A DNA stretch of 64,000 nt, taken from contig CAVWMN010000003.1 in the NCBI GenBank assembly GCA_963756115.1, positions 558,001 through 622,000 on the forward strand, read 5' to 3'. This DNA is from JTS-RE37 sp963756115. Its GTDB lineage: Bacteria > Bacteroidota > Bacteroidia > Flavobacteriales > Flavobacteriaceae. This document shows positions 35,776 through 44,511 of the stretch, in pieces. Numbering within the stretch: the first letter of the stretch is position 1; each line of letters starts with the position of its first letter. Both the position numbers and the translations under genes were made by a program. The notes below the pieces were generated by a model. The model made no database searches. It was not told where the DNA came from and saw only the letters and a program-made list of their open reading frames with translations.

Positions 35776-37755
35776 ATGCTAAAAAGAAGCGGAATGAAAC
35801 CAGGATCTCAAGGGCATACGTCAGGTCTGCTGTACTTCACGTTATTCGTAATGGTGTGTATTTCAAATTGCTTAAGCGCACAGCTTGAACCCGCCGCTAT
35901 TTTTTCAGACCATATGGTGCTGCAGCGAGACAGCGAGATCCCCGTGTGGGGTACCGCCGCCCCCGGGGGAAAAGTTATTGTGTTCTTTGATGGAGCAGAT
36001 TACAGCGCAGTGGCCGATACCGATGGAAACTGGGAAATACAACTTCCCGCAATGGAGGCCGGGGGACCATTTGAAATGAAGATCATAAGCGAAAGCGGTA
36101 CGCGTGAGTACGTGGATATACTGATGGGTGATGTTTGGCTTTGCTCCGGGCAATCCAATATGGAATGGGTCCTTGCCAATACCCTGGACGCCGAAACGGA
36201 AATCCCCCGGGGAGATCATCCCGGGATCCGCCAATTTAAGGTCCCGCATGCTTCCGCTGTCCTACCTGAAGAAACCTTACCGGGTGGGGCATGGGAAAGG
36301 GCTACCCCAAAAACAGTAGGTGATTTTACTGCGGTCGGTTATTACTTCGCCAAACAAATTGAACAGCAGGAGGCAGTAGCTGTGGGGCTGATAAACAGCT
36401 CCTGGGGGGGAAGCCGCATTGAACCCTGGATGGATGCTGACGCCCTGGGGTATACAAACCCTGCACAGGTGGCCGAAGAGCAAAAAGCAAAGAAGGAGGC
36501 CTCGCAGCAAGCCTTTAACGAATTCCTGAAGACCAAACTGGATACTATCCCCCTTGCAGACATGGGTATGAGCGGGGAAGAAGCTTTATGGGCCCGGGAG
36601 GATACCGATGATAAAGCATGGGATGAGATGGAGCTTCCCGTTCTCTGGGAGAATGCGGGATGGGAAGGAACGGACGGGGTCTTCTGGTTCCGGAAAACCG
36701 TTTCCCTGGGGAAGGGAATGCATATCCAGGATGCCACCCTCAGCCTGGGACCCGTTGACGACAACGACCAAACCTGGTTTAACGGGCACCCCATCGGAAC
36801 GACAGAACAATACAATACCAACAGGTTTTACAAAGTGCCCTCCAAATACCTCCGGGAAGGGAAAAATACCATCACCATTCGTGTTACAGATACCGGCGGG
36901 GGCGGGGGGATCTATGGGGATGCGGCACAACTCCATTTGGAGGCTGGTGCTAAAACCATCCCGCTGGCAGGCAAGTGGAAATATAAAGTTGGCATGGTCG
37001 ATCCGGGACCCGGATCACAGGGCGATAACCAACAACCAACCCTGCTTTATAATAAAATGATCCATCCCATCCTGAAGTTCCCAATAAAAGGGGTGCTTTG
37101 GTATCAGGGGGAATCCAATGCAGGAAATCCCGAGGATGCGGGCGGATACGCGGACCTATTCAAAGCACTGATCAGCAGCTGGCGAAAGCTTTTTAACAAA
37201 GGTGATTTTCCTTTCCTGTATGTACAGCTGGCCAACTTCATGGAAGCGAAAAAGGATCCGGGGCCAAGCAACTGGGCGCTGTTGCGGGAATCACAGGACA
37301 AGGCACTGGAACTCCCCAATACAGGCCAGGCCGTTATCATCGATATTGGGGAAGCCGGTGATATCCATCCCCGCAACAAAAAGGATGTAGGCATGCGGCT
37401 TGCACTGGCCGCTGAACATATAGCCTATGGCAGGGATGTTGTATTCTCCGGGCCCGTAGTTCGGAACATGCAAAAAGAGGGATCTAAAATGGTGCTGCAA
37501 TTTGATCACGTCGGAGGGGGCTTGGTTGCCGGAAACGGGAAACCCCTGAATGGTTTCAGTATAGCGGGAAAAAATGGAAAATTTACCTGGGCCAATGCAG
37601 TTATAAAGGGGGAAACAATAGAGGTATCATCAAAAGACATCCCAAATCCGGTTGCGGTTCGATATGCCTGGGCTGATAATCCGGAAGAGGCCAACTTGTA
37701 CAACAGGGAAGGTTTACCGGCAAGTCCTTTCAGGACAGACACATGGGCTGAATAA
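35776..37755 (+). CDS. Sialate O-acetylesterase family protein
   Basis: SGNH-type esterase of 659 aa that removes acetyl groups from sugars; family members act on sialic acids, xylan or other acetylated glycans. Signal peptide: the hydrophobic stretch about 18-35 ends in LSAQ. The catalytic Ser block is GDVWLCSGQSNMEWVL (about residues 117-132); the second conserved block is GVLWYQGESNA (about 440-450). A beta-galactosidase-like jelly-roll insertion lies between the halves (about 285-395, VFWFRKTVSLGKGMHI, WFNGHPIGTT). Start at 35776 or at 35794 (MKPGSQGHTS). It is followed 35 bp later by an amidohydrolase, probably in one operon. Confidence 0.9.
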   Translation: MLKRSGMKPGSQGHTSGLLYFTLFVMVCISNCLSAQLEPAAIFSDHMVLQRDSEIPVWGTAAPGGKVIVFFDGADYSAVADTDGNWEIQLPAMEAGGPFEMKIISESGTREYVDILMGDVWLCSGQSNMEWVLANTLDAETEIPRGDHPGIRQFKVPHASAVLPEETLPGGAWERATPKTVGDFTAVGYYFAKQIEQQEAVAVGLINSSWGGSRIEPWMDADALGYTNPAQVAEEQKAKKEASQQAFNEFLKTKLDTIPLADMGMSGEEALWAREDTDDKAWDEMELPVLWENAGWEGTDGVFWFRKTVSLGKGMHIQDATLSLGPVDDNDQTWFNGHPIGTTEQYNTNRFYKVPSKYLREGKNTITIRVTDTGGGGGIYGDAAQLHLEAGAKTIPLAGKWKYKVGMVDPGPGSQGDNQQPTLLYNKMIHPILKFPIKGVLWYQGESNAGNPEDAGGYADLFKALISSWRKLFNKGDFPFLYVQLANFMEAKKDPGPSNWALLRESQDKALELPNTGQAVIIDIGEAGDIHPRNKKDVGMRLALAAEHIAYGRDVVFSGPVVRNMQKEGSKMVLQFDHVGGGLVAGNGKPLNGFSIAGKNGKFTWANAVIKGETIEVSSKDIPNPVAVRYAWADNPEEANLYNREGLPASPFRTDTWAE

Positions 37756-37790
37756 CAATCCGCATAACGTAACAATTAAAAAGGACACAT

Positions 37791-38864
37791 ATGAAAATAA
37801 TTATTTGCATCAGCTTATTGAGCTGCCTCATACCCATGCAGGGCCAGGGCCCGGAGGAATTATTGTTGAAGGACTTTGAGCCGGTCTCCATTTATAAGTC
37901 AAAACAGTCACATATAGAACGTGCCAGATACCCCATTGTGGACTTCCATTCCCATCCCGATGCCACATCAGATGATGAAATCAAAGAGTGGGTGCGCACG
38001 ATGGATAAAGTAGGCGTTCAAACCTCCATTGTCCTGACCTACAGCACCGGGGACCGGTTCGATAGTATCTATAAATTATATGCTCCTTACGGAGATCGCT
38101 TTCAGTTGTGGTGTGGGTTTGATTATACAGGATATAATGAAAAGGGTTGGAGTGAAAAGGCAGTGCAGGAATTGGAACGGTGTTATAAGGTAGGGGCCCG
38201 GGGCGTCGGGGAGCTCGGGGATAAAGGGTCCGGACTTTTCTATTCAAAACCTTCGCCCCCTGCTATAGGGATGCACATTGATGATGCCCGGATGCAGCCA
38301 CTGCTGAAACGCTGTGGGGAATTGGGTATGCCCATCAGTGTGCACGTGGCAGACCCCTATTGGATGTACCTGCCCATGGATAAGCACAATGACGGATTGA
38401 TGAATGCCTATAAATGGAAGATCGATACGCAAAAACCTGGCTTGTTGCAACACCAGGAATTGGTCAATACGCTGGAAAATGCCGTCAAGGCAAACCCGAA
38501 TACCACCTTCATTGCCTGCCACCTGGCCAATTGCAGCTATGACCTTAGCATTTTAGGGAAACTTCTGGATGCCTATCCCAACCTTTATGCCGATGTCTCC
38601 GCCCGTTATGCAGAGATCGCCCCTATCCCGAGACATGTAAAGGCTTTTTTTGAACAGCATCAGGACAAACTTGTTTACGGGACAGATATGGGTATGGAAA
38701 TCCCTATGTATGAAATTACGTTCCGCATCCTGGAATCTGCAGATGAACATTTTTATGACAAGGACCGTTTTTCATACCACTGGCCCCTTAATGGCTTGAA
38801 CCTGGACGACAGCACGCTTAAAAAGCTCTATGGTGAAAATGCAAAAAAGATACTGAAAAATTGA
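37791..38864 (+). CDS. Exported amidohydrolase (Amidohydro_2-type metal-dependent hydrolase)
   Basis: TIM-barrel metal hydrolase/decarboxylase-like protein of 357 aa with a signal peptide (about 1-19, MQGQ). The metal-binding start is IVDFHSHPDA (HxH-like, about residues 47-55). Later signature elements are MPISVHVADP (about 183), TFIACHLANCSYDLS (about 241-255), LYADVSAR (about 268) and the Asp in LVYGTDMGME (about 297). It fits the family of 2-pyrone-4,6-dicarboxylate lactonase or ACMSD-like hydrolases, but substrate cannot be assigned. Its position after an acetylesterase suggests sugar-derived lactone or ester substrates, which is inference. Confidence 0.83.
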   Translation: MKIIICISLLSCLIPMQGQGPEELLLKDFEPVSIYKSKQSHIERARYPIVDFHSHPDATSDDEIKEWVRTMDKVGVQTSIVLTYSTGDRFDSIYKLYAPYGDRFQLWCGFDYTGYNEKGWSEKAVQELERCYKVGARGVGELGDKGSGLFYSKPSPPAIGMHIDDARMQPLLKRCGELGMPISVHVADPYWMYLPMDKHNDGLMNAYKWKIDTQKPGLLQHQELVNTLENAVKANPNTTFIACHLANCSYDLSILGKLLDAYPNLYADVSARYAEIAPIPRHVKAFFEQHQDKLVYGTDMGMEIPMYEITFRILESADEHFYDKDRFSYHWPLNGLNLDDSTLKKLYGENAKKILKN

Positions 38865-38983
38865 CCTGCCGCAGCACCGGAGGCCTGCAATAAAAAATTT
38901 CTTTACTAATTGAAATATAAATAGTAAATTGTATCAATCCATTTAAACCAATATTGTTGATTCCACTCCCGACCGACAAATTG

Positions 38984-39358
38984 ATGGTTACCCTGGAACT
39001 GGACATTGGGTTGTTCTTTTTCTATCCCAATATGGTGGTCTCTCAGATGAACGAGGGGGTCACCGTAAATTTTGACAATGTCCTGCCTGTCTTATTAAAA
39101 GGCCTTCAATATTACTCCGCGGATACCCCCCTGGTCTATATCTCCAATAGGATAAATTCTTATTCTTTTGACCCTACCATTCACCTGGAAGCACGCGAAG
39201 TATTTTCAAATTTGAAAGGCTATGGCGTAGTAGTGTACGACGATATGAACCTGAGGATCGCGCAATTGGAACAGGAATTTATCAATTACCCCATCCGGAT
39301 ATTCCATAGCCTGGAAGAAGCAAGGAACTGGGGACAGCAATTGTTACTGGAGCATTGA
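38984..39358 (+). CDS. Small conserved flavobacterial protein, possible STAS-like fold
   Basis: Cytoplasmic protein of 124 aa without signal or membrane segment. It matches a short family widespread in flavobacteria that I recognise by the pattern MNEGVTVNF, PLVYISNRINSYSFDP and KGYGVVVYDD; no function is established. Alternating beta/alpha prediction resembles STAS/SpoIIAA-like domains. I use the ATG at 38984; the longer frame starts at a TTG (38954) and adds ten residues unlike the family. It stands alone between divergent and convergent neighbours. Confidence 0.72.
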   Translation: MVTLELDIGLFFFYPNMVVSQMNEGVTVNFDNVLPVLLKGLQYYSADTPLVYISNRINSYSFDPTIHLEAREVFSNLKGYGVVVYDDMNLRIAQLEQEFINYPIRIFHSLEEARNWGQQLLLEH

Positions 39359-39388
39359 CAGAACTGCGTGTACGCTCTATCCTGCTGA

Positions 39389-39973
39389 TTAGCGGTAAAA
39401 ATTCATTTCATCCATATAATTCCACACTGCCTCCGGCAACATGGCCCTTATATCTTTCCCGGCTTTGTGCTGATCCCGGATAAATGTGGATGAGATTTCC
39501 ATTATTGGGGCATCCATATGGTGAATTTTTGGATGGTTGCTATATTGCGTGGAAATTGCACCCCGCGATACCCGGGGATAACAATAGATAGCATGGTCCT
39601 TCAGTATCTGTTCGTGGTTCTTCCATTTGTGGAACCCTTTGAGATTGTCTTCCCCCATCAGCAAGGTAAATTCCATGTTGTTGCCATAGCGTTCTTCCAG
39701 ATGAACAAGCGTATGGATGGTATAATTCGGCTGCGGCAAATCAAACTCGATCTTACTGGGCTTTAACCGGGGGTAGTCCTTTACCGCCTCATACACCATC
39801 TGATACCGGTGATTGTTATCCAGCAGGGACTCCTTTACCTTAAACGGGCTTTTTGGGGTTATAACCAACCATACTTCTGCGAGATCGGAGAACTCAGCCA
39901 TATAACTGGCAATGACCAGATGCCCTATGTGGATAGGATTGAAGGTCCCAAAAAATAAACCTACTTTTTTCAT
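39389..39973 (-). CDS. nadD: Nicotinate-nucleotide adenylyltransferase
   Basis: Adenylates nicotinate mononucleotide in NAD synthesis. The nucleotidyltransferase motif GTFNPIHIGHL (about residues 9-19) with its two His, the PKSPFK loop, the GEDNLKGFHKWK segment and the C-terminal ISSTFIR motif (about 161-167) are all visible. 194 aa, normal. It overlaps gmk by four bases and is the last gene of the yicC-gmk-nadD operon. Confidence 0.97.
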   Translation of the reverse strand: MKKVGLFFGTFNPIHIGHLVIASYMAEFSDLAEVWLVITPKSPFKVKESLLDNNHRYQMVYEAVKDYPRLKPSKIEFDLPQPNYTIHTLVHLEERYGNNMEFTLLMGEDNLKGFHKWKNHEQILKDHAIYCYPRVSRGAISTQYSNHPKIHHMDAPIMEISSTFIRDQHKAGKDIRAMLPEAVWNYMDEMNFYR

Positions 39974-40569
39974 TTTTTCAATTCCTCGCCTGGGACCGGG
40001 GTACTGATAAATTCCGCTACCAGGTCATGCGCTTCCTTCAGTGCCACATCGAGGTCGTAGTTTTTGATGATCTTGTCAAATTGCGGGGCTGTTGCCATTT
40101 CAATAGAGGCTTTGGCAATCCTCATGTTTATTTTATCATCGCTCTCCGTACTTCGTTTTTTCAACCGGATTTTCAGTTCATCCACACTGGGAGGCTTTAC
40201 AAAAACTGCAAGTGTCCTTTCCGGAAATTTCCTTTTGATACGCAGTCCGCCAACAACATCAATATCGAAAATTACATTCTTTCCCTCAGCCCAGAGCCTT
40301 TCCACTTCCGTCTTAAGGGTTCCGTAGAAATTATCACGGTATACCTCCTCCCACTCCAGGAAGTCATTCTCCTTGATGTGGTTCTTAAATTCTGAGATGG
40401 TCATAAAATAATAGTGTTCCCCATGCTTTTCACGCATACGGCGGGGTCGGGAAGTCGCAGATACCGAGAAAGCCAGGTTGAGATCTGCTTGCGCCAGAAG
40501 GTGCCGTACGATGGTGGTCTTACCACTACCTGAAGGGGCTGAGAAGACAAGTAATTTTCCGCCTTTCAT
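39970..40569 (-). CDS. gmk: Guanylate kinase
   Basis: Phosphorylates GMP to GDP. The P-loop APSGSGKTTIVRHL lies at about residues 11-24, followed by the GMP-binding SATSRPRRMREKHGEHYYF (about 38-56) and EWEEVYRDNFYGT. At 199 aa the length is normal. The protein shares a one-base overlap with yicC upstream and four bases with nadD downstream. Confidence 0.97.
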   Translation of the reverse strand: MKGGKLLVFSAPSGSGKTTIVRHLLAQADLNLAFSVSATSRPRRMREKHGEHYYFMTISEFKNHIKENDFLEWEEVYRDNFYGTLKTEVERLWAEGKNVIFDIDVVGGLRIKRKFPERTLAVFVKPPSVDELKIRLKKRSTESDDKINMRIAKASIEMATAPQFDKIIKNYDLDVALKEAHDLVAEFISTPVPGEELKK

Positions 40570-41426
40570 TATAAAACATTGAGCATTTGTTCCTTTACTT
40601 TTTCCAGTTCATCCTTCATCTGTACGACCACCTGTTGCATCGGCGCATGGTTGGCTTTGGAACCAATCGTATTGATCTCCCTCCCTATCTCCTGGCTGAT
40701 AAATCCCAATTTGCGTCCGTTTGAATCGGATGACTTGAGGGTTTTGGTAAAATAATCGAGATGGTTGGCCAGCCGGACTTTTTCTTCGGTGATATCATAT
40801 TTCTCCAGATAATAGATAAGTTCCTGTTCAAAACGATTGGCATCCAACTCCGTTTTTAAATCCAATACTGCTTTTTCAAGTCGTTCCCGTATCGTTGCCA
40901 ACCTATCAGCATCCATCTCACTGACCTGCTGGAGCAGCAGCTTTAAAGCTGTTATCCTGTCCAGAAAATCCTTCTCCAGGACCTTGCCTTCCTCAGACCG
41001 GAAGGCCTGTATTTCTTCCAGCGCTATCTTCAGGGTTTTTTGAATAGCCTTATATTCCTCCTCATCTATATCGTCCTTATCTGTTCGGAGGGCATCTGGT
41101 AAGCGGATTGCCATTTCCAGTAATTTAAGGTCTTCTCCCTCAGCGATAGACCTCAGTTGCTTCATATATTGCCGTACCACCACTTCATTGATCCCGGGAG
41201 CGGCTTCATCTCCGGTAATTTCAACATAAAGCCCGAAATCTATTTTTCCCCTAACCAGGGTGTTGGCTATTAATTTCCGTAATTCCAACTCCTTTTCCCT
41301 GTAACCTGCTGGCATCCTCGCATTGATATCCAGGCTCTTGCTATTGAGGGATTTTAGCTCAATCGTGATTTTTTTTGAAGGAAGTTGCATTACATGCTTC
41401 CCAAACCCTGTCATGGATTGGATCAT
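40569..41426 (-). CDS. yicC: YicC/YloC-family endoribonuclease
   Basis: Stress-associated endoribonuclease family, often next to gmk as here. The start MIQSMTGFGKHV at 41426 is the family N-terminus; the frame extends to 41555 but those 43 residues are not part of the family and precede the promoter. N-terminal YicC domain about 1-155 (ELKSLNSKSLDINARMP, VRGKIDFGLYVE) and C-terminal DUF1732 domain (about 200-285, RLANHLDYFTKTL, GRKLGFISQEIGREINTIGSK). 285 aa. First gene of the operon. Confidence 0.94.
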   Translation of the reverse strand: MIQSMTGFGKHVMQLPSKKITIELKSLNSKSLDINARMPAGYREKELELRKLIANTLVRGKIDFGLYVEITGDEAAPGINEVVVRQYMKQLRSIAEGEDLKLLEMAIRLPDALRTDKDDIDEEEYKAIQKTLKIALEEIQAFRSEEGKVLEKDFLDRITALKLLLQQVSEMDADRLATIRERLEKAVLDLKTELDANRFEQELIYYLEKYDITEEKVRLANHLDYFTKTLKSSDSNGRKLGFISQEIGREINTIGSKANHAPMQQVVVQMKDELEKVKEQMLNVL

Positions 41427-41446
41427 AAACTTTTTTTGAATTTTGC

Positions 41447-41475
41447 CAAAGGTAGCTAAATTTGAGTTTTGCCAA
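41447..41475 (-). promoter_or_regulatory. Complete Bacteroidota promoter of the yicC-gmk-nadD operon
   Basis: Read on the minus strand: TTG (41475-41473), 18 bases, then TACCTTTG (41454-41447), both consensus. Twenty bases separate the -7 box from the yicC ATG. This is the only case in the window with both -33 and -7 elements in good form. Confidence 0.7.
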
Positions 41476-41638
41476 GCAGGCATGATAATATTCAACCGAA
41501 GGATATAATAATTGGTATTCCGGCCCAGAAGACAGTAGCCACAGACCATCGGCAAAAATGTATTGTTAGCATCCGGAATATACCAGATACTTCGTACCAG
41601 CTAAAAAGCTGGCAGTGATCCCTTTATGCGCTTGGGGC

Positions 41639-42454
41639 TTAAAGCTCCCTTACCCATATATTCCGGTAACTCACGCGGCTATTATCCCCATGGTCCTGGA
41701 GCTTTAAGGGGCCTTTGCCGTGAGCCGGATTTTTTGGCCAGCCGATGTAGGGGGTTGTACCTTTTATTTCGGTGTGATCCTGAATCAGCACACCATTGTG
41801 CAGCACGGTAACAGTCGCGGATTTAATTTTTTCCCCGTTGCCGTTGAATTCCGGGGCATGGTAGATTATGTCATAGGTATTCCATTCCCCCGTGGGAACA
41901 GATGCCTTGGCCAATGGCGGTCCCTGTTTGTAGATAGAGCCTACCTGGCCGTTGACATAGGTATCGTTGTTGTTGTTGTCCAGGACCTGGACCTCATACA
42001 GGCCGGATAGGAATATGCCGCTATTTGCCCTGTGCTGCCCTTCTTCCCGGACATCGGCAGGGGATTTCCATTCAATATGCAGTTGGATATCGCCAAAATT
42101 CTGTTTGGTCTGAATGTCGCCCGTTTTATCGCTTACCGTCATACTGCCATCCCCGTTCAGGTTCCATTTTGCTTCTGTGCTGTCCCTGGAGGATATCCAG
42201 TTGTCCAGGCTTGTTCCATCAAAAAGTATGATGGCATCACTTGGCGCCCCGTTTTTACCCACGGGATCAACGACGGGGGGCACTGGTTCGAAATATTCTG
42301 TCTGTTCCGGTTTGGTTGGCTCCTCACCTGTGTACTCCTTGTAATGAATGACCTGGTCTTTATGGGATTCCGGCGCCGCTATGGCCTTATCCTGTGCTTC
42401 CCCTTTACAGGCCCCTATTCCAAGGGCCAGTATACAAAAATAAAATACTCTCAT
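41639..42454 (-). CDS. DUF1080 (3-keto-disaccharide hydrolase family) lipoprotein
   Basis: Periplasmic lipoprotein of 271 aa; lipobox GIGAC with Cys16, using the ATG at 42454 (MRVFYF). A charged, Pro-rich linker leads to a single DUF1080 concanavalin-like sandwich (about 70-270): IILFDGTSLDNWISS, NSGIFLSGLYEVQVLDN, IGWPKNPAHGKGPLKLQDHG. Proteins of this family have been shown to act on 3-keto-glycosides. Followed on the other side by the isolated yicC promoter. It is the last gene of the minus-strand module 44378-41639 and differs from the next gene by its longer linker. Confidence 0.88.
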   Translation of the reverse strand: MRVFYFCILALGIGACKGEAQDKAIAAPESHKDQVIHYKEYTGEEPTKPEQTEYFEPVPPVVDPVGKNGAPSDAIILFDGTSLDNWISSRDSTEAKWNLNGDGSMTVSDKTGDIQTKQNFGDIQLHIEWKSPADVREEGQHRANSGIFLSGLYEVQVLDNNNNDTYVNGQVGSIYKQGPPLAKASVPTGEWNTYDIIYHAPEFNGNGEKIKSATVTVLHNGVLIQDHTEIKGTTPYIGWPKNPAHGKGPLKLQDHGDNSRVSYRNIWVREL

Positions 42455-42555
42455 TCGTTTTTTGGATTTAGTCTGATGGCCAGGTAAGGCCTGTTTATCA
42501 ATAAGTGCATACCACCCAATCATGCGTAATTATGGTATAGTATATATTTAATGCC

Positions 42556-43314
42556 CTAGAGTTCCTTAATTTTTATATTCCTGAAAGCCACGATGTCCCC
42601 GTGGTCCTGAAGCCCTATTTTACCGCTGGCTGCTTTGCCAAAACCTTCCCAATCTGCAAATTTGGATTTGGATACCATCACATCCCACATCTCGTTTCCT
42701 ACCGGGAAGGTGACAATTTCTTCCCCGTTCAAGACCACACTTCCTTTATGGGCCTTATGGTCCACGGTAAGGACGCAGGTATTCCATTCCCCTACAGGTT
42801 TGGTAACATCGTTGCTGGGGCCCACCATATCATACAGTGAACCTGCCTGGTGCGTTGTCCCCACCTTTGCGTCGGGGTGCTTCGCATTATCCAAAACCTG
42901 GATCTCCGGCCCTGTTTCGTAAGGCTCCTTATATTTTTCATCCTCCTGTATTCCCCAGAAGAACCCGCTGTTGCCCCCCTCTGATATGCGCCATTCCAGG
43001 GATAGTACAAAATCAGTGTAGGCATCAACCGTTACCAGGTTGTAGTTTACACCTTCCGGCCTGGGCTTGGGTGGCTCCAAAACCATGGTCCCGTCTTCTA
43101 TTTTCCAACCCTCCGGAATGCCTTCCTGGTTATAGCCTTTCCAGCCATCAAAGGAAGTGCCATCAAAAAGCACCTTCCAGTCGCCCTTATTGCTGTTCTC
43201 ATTCCCTGATTCTGTCATTGCCTCAGACATATTGCCGTCATCGGATTTGGCTGCTTTTTCCCTGCAACCACTCCCGAATGCGACCATTAGTACGATAAGT
43301 AGTAATTTTTTCAT
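42556..43314 (-). CDS. DUF1080 (3-keto-disaccharide hydrolase family) lipoprotein, second copy
   Basis: Lipoprotein of 252 aa, lipobox GSGC with Cys17. After a short Ser/Asn/Glu-rich linker, the DUF1080 domain shows VLFDGTSFDGWKGYNQ (about residues 48-63), LEWRISEGGNSGFFWGI and EIQVLDNAKHPDAKVG, ending with IGLQDHGDIVAFRNIKIKEL. It is a diverged paralogue of the neighbouring 41639-42454 protein; two copies with different linkers may handle different aglycones or steps (hydrolysis versus elimination). 11 bp after the TIM-barrel gene, so one operon. Confidence 0.9.
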   Translation of the reverse strand: MKKLLLIVLMVAFGSGCREKAAKSDDGNMSEAMTESGNENSNKGDWKVLFDGTSFDGWKGYNQEGIPEGWKIEDGTMVLEPPKPRPEGVNYNLVTVDAYTDFVLSLEWRISEGGNSGFFWGIQEDEKYKEPYETGPEIQVLDNAKHPDAKVGTTHQAGSLYDMVGPSNDVTKPVGEWNTCVLTVDHKAHKGSVVLNGEEIVTFPVGNEMWDVMVSKSKFADWEGFGKAASGKIGLQDHGDIVAFRNIKIKEL

Positions 43315-43325
43315 AGGTTCCTGAG

Positions 43326-44378
43326 TTATATTCCCAATATTTTTCTGAGCATTTTTTGATCCGTGGTGCCTCCGGCAAAGTCATCAAATGTCTTTTCGGT
43401 AGCTTCAATGATATGGTCCTGTATGAATTTGGCGCCTTCCCGTGCCCCTTGTTCCGGGCTTTTTATGCAACATTCCCATTCCATTACCGCCCATACATCG
43501 CATCCGTATTGTGTAAGCTTGGAGAAGATGGTCTTGAAATCGATTTGTCCGTCACCCAAAGACCTGTACCTGCCTGCACGGTCACCCCAGTCATTATACC
43601 CCCCAAAGGCACCTTTTTTACCAGTAGGGTTGAATTCCGAATCCTTCACATGGAACGCCCTGATAAATTCATGGTAGTGGTCTATATAGGTGATATAATC
43701 CAGCTGCTGCAACACAAAATGACTGGGATCATACAAAATATTTACGCGCTTATGGTTACCGGTTGCCTTCAGGAACCTTTCAAAAGTATCCCCGTCATGA
43801 AGGTCCTCCCCCGGGTGGATTTCGTAGCAGACATCCACACCTTCCTTGTCAAAATGGTCCAGTATCGGCAACCATCGTTTTGCCAATTCCTCAAATCCCA
43901 ATTCCACCAGGCCAGGGGGGCGTTGCGGCCAGGGATGCCAGGTATGCCATAACAGCGCCCCGGAAAAAGTGGCGTGTGCTTTTAATCCGAGCCTTCGGCT
44001 GGCGGTAGCGGCCTTTTTGACCACGCCAACAGCCCATTCGGTCCTCGCTTTCGGGTTGTTTTTTACAGCATCCGGCGCAAAATTGTCGAACATAAGGTCA
44101 TAGGCCGGGTGCACTGCCACCAGTTGACCCTGCAAATGCGTCGAAAGCTCCGTGATCTCCAGGCCATGGGAATTGACCTTGCCCTTCAATTCATCACAAT
44201 AGTCCTGGCTTTCCGCTGCTTTGTCCAGGTCTATCAAAAATCCTTCCCAGGTAGGGATCTGTATCCCTTTGTATCCAAGGTCCGCTGCCCATTTGCACAT
44301 GCCGTCCAGGGAGTTAAACGGTGCTTTACTATCAACGAATTGTGCCAGGAAAACCGCTGGTCCTTTAATTGTCTTCAT
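43326..44378 (-). CDS. Cytoplasmic sugar phosphate isomerase/epimerase-family TIM-barrel protein
   Basis: AP-endonuclease-2/xylose-isomerase-like TIM barrel of 350 aa without a signal peptide. Visible elements: GYKGIQIPTWEG (about 35-46), CYEIHPGEDLHDGDTFERFL (metal-binding Glu and His, about 186-205), NILYDPSHFVLQQLDY (about 215-230), AFHVKDSEF and AVMEWECC. Proteins of this type isomerise, epimerise or dehydrate keto-sugars. It is first in the operon with two DUF1080 lipoproteins and divergent from a GMC oxidoreductase, which points to processing of an oxidised sugar after uptake. Confidence 0.88.
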   Translation of the reverse strand: MKTIKGPAVFLAQFVDSKAPFNSLDGMCKWAADLGYKGIQIPTWEGFLIDLDKAAESQDYCDELKGKVNSHGLEITELSTHLQGQLVAVHPAYDLMFDNFAPDAVKNNPKARTEWAVGVVKKAATASRRLGLKAHATFSGALLWHTWHPWPQRPPGLVELGFEELAKRWLPILDHFDKEGVDVCYEIHPGEDLHDGDTFERFLKATGNHKRVNILYDPSHFVLQQLDYITYIDHYHEFIRAFHVKDSEFNPTGKKGAFGGYNDWGDRAGRYRSLGDGQIDFKTIFSKLTQYGCDVWAVMEWECCIKSPEQGAREGAKFIQDHIIEATEKTFDDFAGGTTDQKMLRKILGI

Positions 44379-44511
44379 CTGATTGATTTGCTATGTTATT
44401 CAACTTGGTGTTTATTCAATTATAAGAATTAAACCCTATATTTAGTGGATAAAACAGGGTATGTAATCCTATTGTAGCAAGTTATAAATATAGGAAATAC
44501 AAAAGAATAAA
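44379..44511. promoter_or_regulatory. Divergent promoter region of the first GMC module
   Basis: 133 bp, A/T-rich. It holds the degenerate -7 box TATATTTA (44438-44445) for the plus strand and the TTTAGTGGATAAAACA stretch (44441-44456), which resembles a stretch upstream of the second GMC gene. No clear operator can be named. Confidence 0.35.
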